A DNA stretch of 13,328 nucleotides from Rhodospirillales bacterium (lineage in GTDB: Bacteria; Pseudomonadota; Alphaproteobacteria; Rhodospirillales; Casp-alpha2). Location: NCBI GenBank assembly GCA_028282185.1, contig JANQIJ010000370.1, forward strand, positions 1 through 13,328, given 5' to 3'. Numbering within the stretch: the first letter of the stretch is position 1; each line of letters opens with the position of its first letter. The notes under the pieces are model-generated. The model saw only the letters and a list, made by a program, of their open reading frames with translations, was not told the origin of the DNA and did not search any database. Shown piece by piece: positions 1-5,807 of the stretch. The position numbers and the translations under genes are program-made.

Positions 1-605
1 ACGTCGGTGGCCGAGACGATCGCGCCCAGGCGCCGCGCCGTGGCGATCGCCTGCAACCCGGCGACACCCGCCCCCATGACCAGCACCTTGGCCGGCGGCA
101 CGGTGCCAGCCGCCGTCATCATCATGGGAATGCCGCGGCCGTACTCGGCCGCGGCTTCCAAGACGGCGCGATAGCCGGCCAGATTGGCCTGTGACGACAA
201 CACGTCCATGCTTTGCGCCCGGGAGATGCGCGGCACCAATTCCATGGCGAAGGTGGTGATTCCGGCCTTGGCATAGGCCTGAACCGCGTCCGGCGAGGTC
301 AGCGCCGCCAGTTGGGCGATCAGGATCGCGCCCTTCTTCATCTGCGCCAATTCGTTGCCCGACCCGCTGGTCGTCGGCGGATTGACCATCATCACGATAT
401 CGGCTGACTTCAGAGCCGTGCCGGCACTGGCCGCGATGGTCGCGCCGGCGTCCTTGAAGGCCTCGTCGGAGATACTGGCGCCGGCGCCGGCGCCCTTCTC
501 GACGGTCACCGTAAACCCAAGCCTGATCAATTTCTGAACCACAGCCGGCGACGTAGCGACTCGTGTCTCACCTGAACGGCGCTCCTTAGGAATGGCAATC
601 TTCAT
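1..605 (-). CDS. pntA: NAD(P) transhydrogenase subunit alpha, N-terminal part (runs off left edge)
   Basis: Proton-translocating transhydrogenase moves hydride between NADH and NADP+ at the inner membrane, using the proton gradient to make NADPH. The alpha subunit's cytoplasmic domain I binds NAD(H). The 201 complete codons seen begin MKIAIPKERRSGETRVA, the standard opening of the alanine dehydrogenase/PNT family. Residues around 125-150 read ELVPRISRAQSMDVLSSQAN, a PntA hallmark that sets it apart from alanine dehydrogenase. The Rossmann glycine motif GAGVAG is at about 178-183 and is followed by LQAIATARRLGA. The ATG at 605 follows AGGGGA at a workable distance. The C-terminal part lies outside the window, so I cannot tell whether this is a full-length alpha subunit or the split alpha-1 form (PntAA) found in Rhodospirillum rubrum. 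It is divergent from the gamma-glutamyltransferase-like gene. Family assignment is secure. Confidence 0.95.
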   Translation of the reverse strand, partial: MKIAIPKERRSGETRVATSPAVVQKLIRLGFTVTVEKGAGAGASISDEAFKDAGATIAASAGTALKSADIVMMVNPPTTSGSGNELAQMKKGAILIAQLAALTSPDAVQAYAKAGITTFAMELVPRISRAQSMDVLSSQANLAGYRAVLEAAAEYGRGIPMMMTAAGTVPPAKVLVMGAGVAGLQAIATARRLGAIVSATD

Positions 606-731
606 GGTGAAATCCCCTAAACCCTTAATCATGGGGTATATGCACCGTTAGGGCCGCTTGCACAAGGGAACCTTAGCCTTTAAAGCCAGACCACGTTACG
701 GATTTCCGCCATACGGACTGAGGGTAATCGC
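606..731. promoter_or_regulatory. Divergent intergenic region between pntA and the GGT-family gene
   Basis: This 126-bp gap must hold the start signals for both flanking genes, which are transcribed away from each other. On the plus strand TTGCAC at 658-663 resembles a -35 box, and the A/T-rich TTTAAA at 679-684 is a possible -10, but the 15-bp spacing is short. On the minus strand TATACC near 636-641 is a weak -10 candidate for pntA. AGGG at about 720-723 is a plausible ribosome binding site for the plus-strand gene. No strong inverted repeat or operator is visible. That promoters lie here is inferred from gene orientation; the exact boxes are uncertain. Confidence 0.35.
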
Positions 732-2333
732 ATGCTTCACACGCCCACCGCCCACCGCGGCATGGTCACCGCGCCCCATCACCTGGCTTCCCAGGCCGGC
801 CTCCGGGTCTTGCAGGATGGCGGCAACGCGATCGAGGCCATGGTCGCCACGGCGGCGACCATCGCCGTGGTCTATCCGCATATGAACGGGCTCGGCGGCG
901 ATAATTTCTGGCTGGTTTACGAGCCCGGCGGCCATCCCATCGGCATCGACGCCTGCGGCGCCGCGGCGGGTGCTGCCGACGCGGCCTTCTACGCCGGCAA
1001 AGGACATGACCGCGCGATCCCGTCGCGCGGGCCGCTGGCCGCCCTGACCGTCGCCGGCGCCGTATCGGGCTGGGCCGAGGCGCTTCGGATTTCCGGGCGC
1101 TGGGGCGGCGGCCTGCCGCTGGAACGGCTGTTGGAAGACGCTACCCACTACGCCGAAAACGGCTTCCCCGTGAGCCCCAGCCAGGCCGCCAACACGTTGG
1201 CCAAAAAGGGTGAAATGGACGGCGTGCCGGGATTTGCCACGCTCTACCTGCCGGGCGGCATCGGCAAGACGGCGCCCAGTGCGGGCACGGAATTCAAGCT
1301 GCCGGCGCTGGCCGGGACGCTCAAGCGCCTGGCAGCCGAAGGCCTGGACGGATTTTACCGAGGCGGCTTGGCCGACACCATCGCCCATGATCTGGAAACC
1401 GTCGGCAGCCCAATCACCCGCGCCGACCTGGAACGCCACAAACCGTTGGAAGTGCCGGCCCTGACCGTCAAGGTCGGGCCGCACGACGTGTTCAACATGC
1501 CGCCGCCGACCCAGGGGCTGGCCTCCTTGATTCTGCTGGCGGTCTATCAGCGGCTGGGCGTCGGCCAGGCCGAGAGCTTCGATTTCGTGCACGGTCTGGT
1601 CGAAGCAACCAAGCAGGCGTTCCGGGTGCGCGACGCCCATATCACCGATCCGGCCTATATGTCCGTCGATCCGCACGATTTCCTGATGAAGGACGAATTG
1701 GGCCGCATGGCCGCCGAGATCGACCGCACCCAGGCCGCGCCTTGGCCCGACGCGGATCCCAACGGCGACACGGTCTGGTTCGGCTGCATCGACGGCGAGG
1801 GCCGAGCGGTGTCGATGATCCAGAGCCTGTATTGGGAGTTCGGTTCCGGCACCGTGCTGCCGGAAACCGGCATCACCTGGCAAAACCGGGGGACCTCGTT
1901 CCAATTGGACCCCAAGGCGCATAACAGCCTGCGCCCCGGGCGCCGGCCGTTCCACACGATCCAGCCGGCCATGGCGCTGCTGGCCGACGGCCGGACCATG
2001 GTCTATGGCGCCATGGGCGGCGAGGGCCAGCCCCAGACCCAGGCCATGGTCTTCGCCCGCCACGTCCTGCACGACCAGGACCTGCAGGAGGCGGTGACGG
2101 CGCCGCGCTGGCTGTTGGGCCGGACCTGGGGTGCGGAGACCACCAACCTGCGCATCGAAAACCGCTTCGATCCCGAGGTCGCGGAGGCCCTAAAGGCCGC
2201 CGGCCACGATGTCGAGGTGGTCGGCCCGTTCGAGGAATTCATGGGCCATGCGGGCGCCATCGTGCGCCGGCCGTCGGGCCTGTTGGAGGGGGCGGCCGAC
2301 CCCCGCTCGGACGGCGGCGTGGCGGCGTTTTGA
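732..2333 (+). CDS. Gamma-glutamyltransferase-superfamily Ntn hydrolase (HpxW/YwrD-like)
   Basis: This 533-residue protein belongs to the gamma-glutamyltransferase (GGT) superfamily, whose members self-cleave before a threonine that then serves as the N-terminal nucleophile. The opening has the family pattern TAPHHLASQAGLRVLQDGGN, then IEAMVATAATIAVVYPHMNG. The predicted cleavage site is G345-D346 before Thr347 (GDTVWFGCID), followed by GEGRAVSMIQS and EFGSG. The glycine pair of the oxyanion region is in GAMGGEGQPQTQ (Gly429, Gly430). GDTVW at the processing site and GGEGQPQTQ are, from memory, characteristic of the oxamate amidohydrolase HpxW and Bacillus YwrD branch rather than classical glutathione-cleaving GGT. 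No signal peptide is visible, so it is probably cytoplasmic, unlike periplasmic GGT. No purine or allantoin catabolic genes are nearby in the window, so the substrate is unresolved. The ATG at 732 follows GAGGGTAAT. A GNAT gene starts 61 bp downstream. Confidence 0.9.
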   Translation: MLHTPTAHRGMVTAPHHLASQAGLRVLQDGGNAIEAMVATAATIAVVYPHMNGLGGDNFWLVYEPGGHPIGIDACGAAAGAADAAFYAGKGHDRAIPSRGPLAALTVAGAVSGWAEALRISGRWGGGLPLERLLEDATHYAENGFPVSPSQAANTLAKKGEMDGVPGFATLYLPGGIGKTAPSAGTEFKLPALAGTLKRLAAEGLDGFYRGGLADTIAHDLETVGSPITRADLERHKPLEVPALTVKVGPHDVFNMPPPTQGLASLILLAVYQRLGVGQAESFDFVHGLVEATKQAFRVRDAHITDPAYMSVDPHDFLMKDELGRMAAEIDRTQAAPWPDADPNGDTVWFGCIDGEGRAVSMIQSLYWEFGSGTVLPETGITWQNRGTSFQLDPKAHNSLRPGRRPFHTIQPAMALLADGRTMVYGAMGGEGQPQTQAMVFARHVLHDQDLQEAVTAPRWLLGRTWGAETTNLRIENRFDPEVAEALKAAGHDVEVVGPFEEFMGHAGAIVRRPSGLLEGAADPRSDGGVAAF

Positions 2334-2394
2334 CCGCGCGGCCCAAGCGCCAAAGGGGCGACGACGACGCGCGTAAACCCAACCACGCGGCCCG

Positions 2395-2928
2395 ATGAGC
2401 GGGTTGGTCATCCGGCAAAGCGGTCCGGCGGATGGGTCGGCGCTGACCGCCCTTTATCCGGCCGCCTTCCCCGAGGAAAACCTGCTGTGCGTGGTTGCGG
2501 CATTGCTTGAGCCCGGCCAACCGGCGCTCTCCCTCGTCGCGGTCCGCGACGGCGCGGTCGCCGGCCATGTCATCTTCACGGCCTGTGAGATCGAGGGCAG
2601 CGATGACGGCGACAACAAGATCGCGCTGCTCGCCCCCCTCGCCGTCGCCCCGGCCCATCAATGGAAGGGCATCGGCCGGGCCTTGGTCGAAGCCGGCATG
2701 GAACGTCTGCGCGACACTCAGATCGCCGTGGTCTGCGTCCTGGGCGATCCCGGCTATTACGGCCGCTTGGGCTTCGCCCCGGAAACCGCGATCGCGCCGC
2801 CCTACCCCCTGCCCGCTGCATGGCGGGACGCCTGGCAGTCGAGAACGCTGATCGACAAAGCCCAGGCCCCGCGCGGCCGGCTCCTGGTTCCCTTCCCCTG
2901 GCAAGACCCGGCGCTGTGGGGGCCGTGA
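2395..2928 (+). CDS. GNAT family N-acetyltransferase (YhbS/COG3153-like)
   Basis: This 177-residue protein is predicted to transfer an acetyl group from acetyl-CoA to an amine on an unknown substrate. The GNAT fold is shown by beta-strand 4 with LAPLAVAPAHQ, followed by the acetyl-CoA pyrophosphate-binding loop Q89-WKGIG-R and helix ALVEAGMERL. The later GDPGYYGRLGFAPE segment (about 117-130) is typical of the YhbS-like COG3153 group. The start ATG at 2395 has no convincing Shine-Dalgarno sequence, but it gives a first beta-strand in the expected place (LVIRQSGPADG). It lies 61 bp after the GGT-family gene on the same strand, so co-transcription is likely; the substrate cannot be inferred from this. 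The stop codon is followed by a gene-poor stretch. Confidence 0.88.
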   Translation: MSGLVIRQSGPADGSALTALYPAAFPEENLLCVVAALLEPGQPALSLVAVRDGAVAGHVIFTACEIEGSDDGDNKIALLAPLAVAPAHQWKGIGRALVEAGMERLRDTQIAVVCVLGDPGYYGRLGFAPETAIAPPYPLPAAWRDAWQSRTLIDKAQAPRGRLLVPFPWQDPALWGP

Positions 2929-3171
2929 GGCATCTGGGCGCCGCGACGTTGATGACACGGCGGCCGGGACATCGACCGCCAAGGTGAGACCTCCACCGGC
3001 CAAGTCCGCTGAGATACAGCTGTTTAGAAATCAGCTAATCTTCATTGCCTCCTCCGTCTCAAGGAACGCGCCGGGCGAAAGTTTAAATGAACGTCACGAG
3101 AACCGCGCCCGACCGTTCGATCGCGACGGGGGAAGAACATATCATTGCGTGCGGCCTCGCCCTGAGCTGGG

Positions 3172-3199
3172 CCAGAAACGTCATGCCAGAAACGTCATG
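3172..3199. repeat. Perfect 14-bp tandem direct duplication
   Basis: The unit CCAGAAACGTCATG occurs twice head to tail (3172-3185 and 3186-3199) with no mismatch. It sits in the gene-poor stretch. Removing one copy would shift the frame by two and join the short frame starting at ATG 3087 to the frame that ends at 3289. The duplication is therefore compatible with a slippage event in a former gene, though neither frame has recognisable homology. Confidence 0.85.
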
Positions 3200-3233
3200 A
3201 AAGTGCTGCCCGAGGCCGGCCTTGAACGCCTGC

Positions 3234-3245
3234 TTTTGGCCAAAA
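3234..3245. repeat. 12-bp perfect palindrome TTTTGGCCAAAA
   Basis: This is a perfect self-complementary 12-mer in the gene-poor stretch, with near-symmetric flanks (TGC on the left, CCG on the right). From memory, a similar core (CGCTTTTGGCCAAAAGCGGAC) recurs in intergenic repeats of some Rhizobiales genomes and gives rise to spurious small proteins containing FWPK. This copy may be a degenerate member of such a family. A dyad binding site is an alternative. Neither is established by the sequence alone. Confidence 0.4.
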
Positions 3246-3774
3246 CCGGACGTCAAACGCACTCGGATTCCGAGAACTGTCTTGCATGATATGAGACGCA
3301 AGTTAAGCTACGTATCACACCAGCCCGAAACCCAATTCCTCAAAGCGCAATTGGCGCTGGAACGAAAGGCCATCAACCTTTTCCCATTGGTCCTGGGCAA
3401 CTCGAAAGGGCGAAACGTTGGATGGGGCGGCGCGCGGTTGTTTTGTCGCATATGCATCTGCGATGGTGTTCAACGTGCAAAAAATACCGTTGCAACATTT
3501 GCACAAGATTATCGCGAATCCAGAGATCGATATCTCGAAGACGAATTGAAGGGCAGGATTGACCAACCGAGGCAAGGAGTAACCGACTGCGGGGAATACC
3601 TCTGGGTCGTCGTGGCCAATGTGCGTTGGAGATTGTGGAGGAACTCTTAAGAGCGGACTGCTCCGTCGTGGGTCTCTCTCATCAAAAACAAGACACTGTG
3701 TGTGGTTCGCATTGCCAACAATCAGGGCGAGCCTGTTCGGATATTAGCACCTGAAATTCAGAATCAGAGATATT

Positions 3775-3780
3775 GGAGAA
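3775..3780 (+). promoter_or_regulatory. Ribosome binding site of the chemoreceptor gene
   Basis: GGAGAA ends seven bases before the ATG at 3788. This spacing selects ATG 3788 over the in-frame TTG at 3773, which would overlap the site itself and would only add five residues (MEKRK). Confidence 0.75.
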
Positions 3781-3787
3781 GCGGAAA

Positions 3788-5152
3788 ATGTCGAGTGAGC
3801 GATCTGTTCAGCCTTCTCGGGCGGGGGACTTCGCCGAACGGGGAGAACACTTCCGAATTGACCAAACAGTGCAAGAGGGCCTCGCTTTGTTTCGACCTGT
3901 TCTGACACAGTGCATCGATGGCGCTCTGGAAGCATTCTACGAACATGCCCTTTCCAATCCCGAGACTGCTTCAATCATTGGCAGCCGCGATCGAATACCC
4001 GAGCTCAAAAAGAAACAAGGGGGGCATTGGGACCTGCTGTTTAGCGGTAAGTTTGACAAAGCCTACGAACAGTCTGCGAATGTTGTGGCCCGGGTCCACA
4101 GCCGGATTGGGTTGCGACCTCTGTGGTATATGGGCGGATATAACCTGGTCCAAGAGCATCTATTTAATTCAGCGGTCGATACTTTCCGCAAACGTCCGCA
4201 AGACTTGAAGAAAGTCTTAAGGGCGATCAACACGGTTGTCTTATTGGACATCAACTTGGTCCTGCGGGTTTACCAAGACGACATCAAGCGACGAGGAGAG
4301 GCCGCGTTAGCCGAATCATCCGATAGGTTTGATGAGAGCGTCGGCGCCAATCTCGAGAACGCCGCAAGAACCATCGTTGAGATCAAGAAGATGGCAGATG
4401 ATCTGGCCGGCATCGCCGCGTCGACGCAAGAAAAGTGCGTCACGGTCGCAACTGCGACCGAGCAAGCCTCTGCGAACGTTGAAACCGTTGCCTCGGCAAG
4501 CGAGGAGTTGAACGCGTCAATTCAAGAAATTGCAAGGCAAGTTCAGGGGGCCGCCACGCTCTCCAACGAGGCTGTCGCGGTTTCCGAGAGTTCCAACCAA
4601 GAGCTGTCAAAACTCGAAGAGGCCTCAGCCAATATCGGAGAGGTAACAAAGATAATTGTCGATATTGCATCCCAAACGAACCTGCTTGCGTTAAACGCGA
4701 CGATAGAGGCCGCGCGGGCGGGGGAAGCCGGCAAGGGGTTCGCCGTTGTGGCGAATGAAGTCAAGTCTTTGTCCAATAGAACCGAGCAGGCAACGAAAGA
4801 AATCGAAGATCAGATTTCGGAAATTCGAAGTGCAACCGTGGGGTCTATCGAAGCGATCAAAGTTATTGCCGACAAGATCAACCAAATTAATGAATCCATT
4901 TCGGCGGTTGCGACTGCCTCCGAGCAACAGACAGCAGCAACCACGGAAATCTCAAGAAGCGTGGTCGAGGCAAGCGCGGGCACCCAAGATGTCGCTAAAA
5001 ACATGGAGACGGTCAAAGCTGATGCGTCCACCACCGGACAAGCGTCGATCAAGGTGTCGGCCCGGTTGAGCGACCTGCAAACGCAAGCCGAGGAATTGAT
5101 GAACCTATCTCGGGAATTTACGGAAGGTATTCGGGCGACGCGGATAGAGTGA
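3788..5152 (+). CDS. Globin-coupled methyl-accepting chemotaxis protein (HemAT-like oxygen/gas sensor)
   Basis: This 454-residue soluble chemoreceptor has two parts. Residues ~15-165 form a protoglobin sensor domain: the proximal haem ligand is His104 in ARVHSRIGLRPLWYMGGYN, and Tyr51 (EAFYEHAL) matches the distal tyrosine. The 53-residue spacing equals that of Tyr70/His123 in Bacillus HemAT. Residues ~180-450 form the long alpha-helical MCP signalling hairpin, with the conserved tip from Gln296 (QTNLLALNATIEAARAGE, then GKGFAVVANEV), which contacts CheA and CheW. There is no signal peptide, membrane segment or HAMP domain, so it should act in the cytoplasm. The C-terminus (ATRIE) lacks a CheR/CheB-docking pentapeptide. 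No che or flagellar gene is adjacent, so it is an orphan receptor. Codon use is much less GC-biased than its neighbours (one 60-base line at 4201 counts 25 G/C, against 43 at 1081), suggesting transfer. Function as an oxygen-taxis sensor is inferred from the family; NO or CO sensing is possible. Confidence 0.95.
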   Translation: MSSERSVQPSRAGDFAERGEHFRIDQTVQEGLALFRPVLTQCIDGALEAFYEHALSNPETASIIGSRDRIPELKKKQGGHWDLLFSGKFDKAYEQSANVVARVHSRIGLRPLWYMGGYNLVQEHLFNSAVDTFRKRPQDLKKVLRAINTVVLLDINLVLRVYQDDIKRRGEAALAESSDRFDESVGANLENAARTIVEIKKMADDLAGIAASTQEKCVTVATATEQASANVETVASASEELNASIQEIARQVQGAATLSNEAVAVSESSNQELSKLEEASANIGEVTKIIVDIASQTNLLALNATIEAARAGEAGKGFAVVANEVKSLSNRTEQATKEIEDQISEIRSATVGSIEAIKVIADKINQINESISAVATASEQQTAATTEISRSVVEASAGTQDVAKNMETVKADASTTGQASIKVSARLSDLQTQAEELMNLSREFTEGIRATRIE

Positions 5153-5164
5153 CGCGGATAGGGT
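5137..5164. repeat. 14-bp tandem duplication across the chemoreceptor stop codon
   Basis: GACGCGGATAGAGT (5137-5150) is followed directly by GACGCGGATAGGGT (5151-5164), one mismatch in 14. The receptor's TGA stop is formed by the last base of the first copy and the first two of the second, and with either one or two copies the protein would end identically. The unit length equals that of the duplication at 3172-3199, at the other side of the low-GC block. Confidence 0.85.
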
Positions 5165-5178
5165 GATGTGCCGACGAT

Positions 5179-5203
5179 CCCAAGGCGTGCCCTGTTCCTT
5201 GGG
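5179..5203 (+). terminator. Possible hairpin terminator after the chemoreceptor
   Basis: CCCAAGG (5179-5185) and CCTTGGG (5197-5203) can form a 7-bp stem with an 11-base loop, 27 bases after the receptor stop. No run of T follows, so if it terminates transcription it is a weak or Rho-assisted site. A second small inverted repeat, CCATGC/GCATGG at 5257-5273, followed by TTT, is an alternative. Confidence 0.3.
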
Positions 5204-5362
5204 GCATGGCCCACAAGGCCTGGCCACTTTGGGTCATTGGCGGACTTACCGACCGGCCATGCGACAGGCATGGTTTCAAGGTCGCAACGGGCTGGTTCCA
5301 CCATTTTGTTGGGCAAAGCCATTATGAGGCCCGCCGCGCTGCGAGCGCAAAGCGAAAGCCAA

Positions 5363-5378
5363 GGGCGCGGATGCGCCC
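5363..5378 (-). terminator. Probable terminator of the ridA-like end of the minus-strand run
   Basis: Read on the minus strand, GGGCGC-ATCC-GCGCCC is a perfect 6-bp GC stem with a four-base loop, starting 22 bases after the RidA-family stop codon. It is followed by the moderately T-rich TTGGCTTTCGCTTT. Position and strength fit an intrinsic terminator closing the leftward gene cluster, although the T tract is interrupted. Confidence 0.45.
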
Positions 5379-5399
5379 GCCCGGCGACTGAGGGGCAAA

Positions 5400-5807
5400 C
5401 TATCTCTTCGCGATCATGTCGATTTCGACCAAGGCGCCGACGGCCAGCGCCGTGACCCCGACGGTCGTTCGCGCCGGGCGGCGGTCAGCCGGGAAATAGG
5501 TTTCGTAGACCGCGTTCATTTGCGCGTAGTCGCGTTCGAACCGGGTCAGGAAGATGCGGCAGGACAGGACGTGGGAGAGATCCAGACCCAGTTCCTGCAA
5601 GACGATGACCAGGTTCTGCATGACCCGATGGGTCTGCGCCTCGATGCCGTCCGGCAAGGGCGCGTCGGCATCGTCCGGATCCGTCGGCATCTGACCCGTC
5701 AACTGCACCCAGCCGTCGCATTCGACGGCGTGGCTGAACGGCGCCACGGGTGCGGCGGCGCGCTGGAACATGTGAAAGATCACCCCGTTATCGCCGGTCT
5801 CAGACAT
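5400..5807 (-). CDS. RidA family (YjgF/YER057c/UK114) protein
   Basis: This 135-residue protein belongs to the Rid superfamily; canonical RidA hydrolyses reactive enamine/imine intermediates released by PLP enzymes. The family pattern is clear: QLTGQMPTDP near residue 40, HRVMQNLVIVLQELGLDLSHVL in the central helix, the segment CRIFLTRFERDYAQMNAVYE, then FPADRRPARTTVGV and VEIDMIAKR. The arginine in RPARTTV corresponds to catalytic Arg105 of E. coli RidA, and the glutamate in VEIDMIA to Glu120, so an active deaminase is plausible. ATG 5807 is chosen because GAGGAGGAA precedes it by seven bases and the N-terminus then has family length; a longer frame extends upstream but is a shadow of the next gene. 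Its start overlaps the end of the cyclase-like gene by 8 bases (ATGTCTGA), implying translational coupling. It could be a Rid subfamily lacking deaminase activity. Confidence 0.92.
   Translation of the reverse strand: MSETGDNGVIFHMFQRAAAPVAPFSHAVECDGWVQLTGQMPTDPDDADAPLPDGIEAQTHRVMQNLVIVLQELGLDLSHVLSCRIFLTRFERDYAQMNAVYETYFPADRRPARTTVGVTALAVGALVEIDMIAKR

Larger units (their letters stand above)
2929..3787. other. Gene-poor, lower-GC stretch with no recognisable gene
   Basis: About 860 bp lie between the GNAT gene and the chemoreceptor. GC content falls noticeably from about 3000 onward. Open frames exist (plus 3222-3650, 142 codons; minus 3315-3575, 86 codons), but none has a ribosome binding site, a family motif or alphaproteobacterial codon bias, so I do not call them genes. 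A short plus-strand frame at 3087-3200 (37 codons) ends inside a perfect 14-bp tandem duplication. The palindrome TTTTGGCCAAAA is at 3234-3245. The stretch could be decayed coding sequence, the chemoreceptor's leader and promoter, or both. I found no convincing sigma-70, sigma-54 or flagellar-type promoter just upstream of the receptor. Confidence 0.6.

Noticed and set aside
696..2072. 458-codon open frame on the minus strand
   Set aside because: It is antisense to the GGT-superfamily gene, whose motifs are intact. Composition is typical of a GC-rich shadow frame.
3222..3650. 142-codon plus-strand frame in the low-GC stretch
   Set aside because: I considered it as a hypothetical gene because no other gene overlaps it. 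There is no ribosome site, no family resemblance, and a Cys/Trp/Arg-rich translation that looks random. It may be decayed sequence.
3773..3787. Upstream TTG start for the chemoreceptor
   Set aside because: It overlaps the ribosome binding site GGAGAA, which is ideally placed for ATG 3788, and the five extra residues add no domain content.
4443..4460. Perfect 7-bp inverted repeat CGGTCGC/GCGACCG with a four-base loop
   Set aside because: It lies inside the chemoreceptor coding sequence with no T tract after it; probably a coincidence of codons for the repetitive helix.
3000..5400. Mobile element origin for the low-GC block
   Set aside because: No transposase, integrase, tRNA attachment site or matching terminal inverted repeats could be found at the block edges, and the two short duplications differ in sequence.
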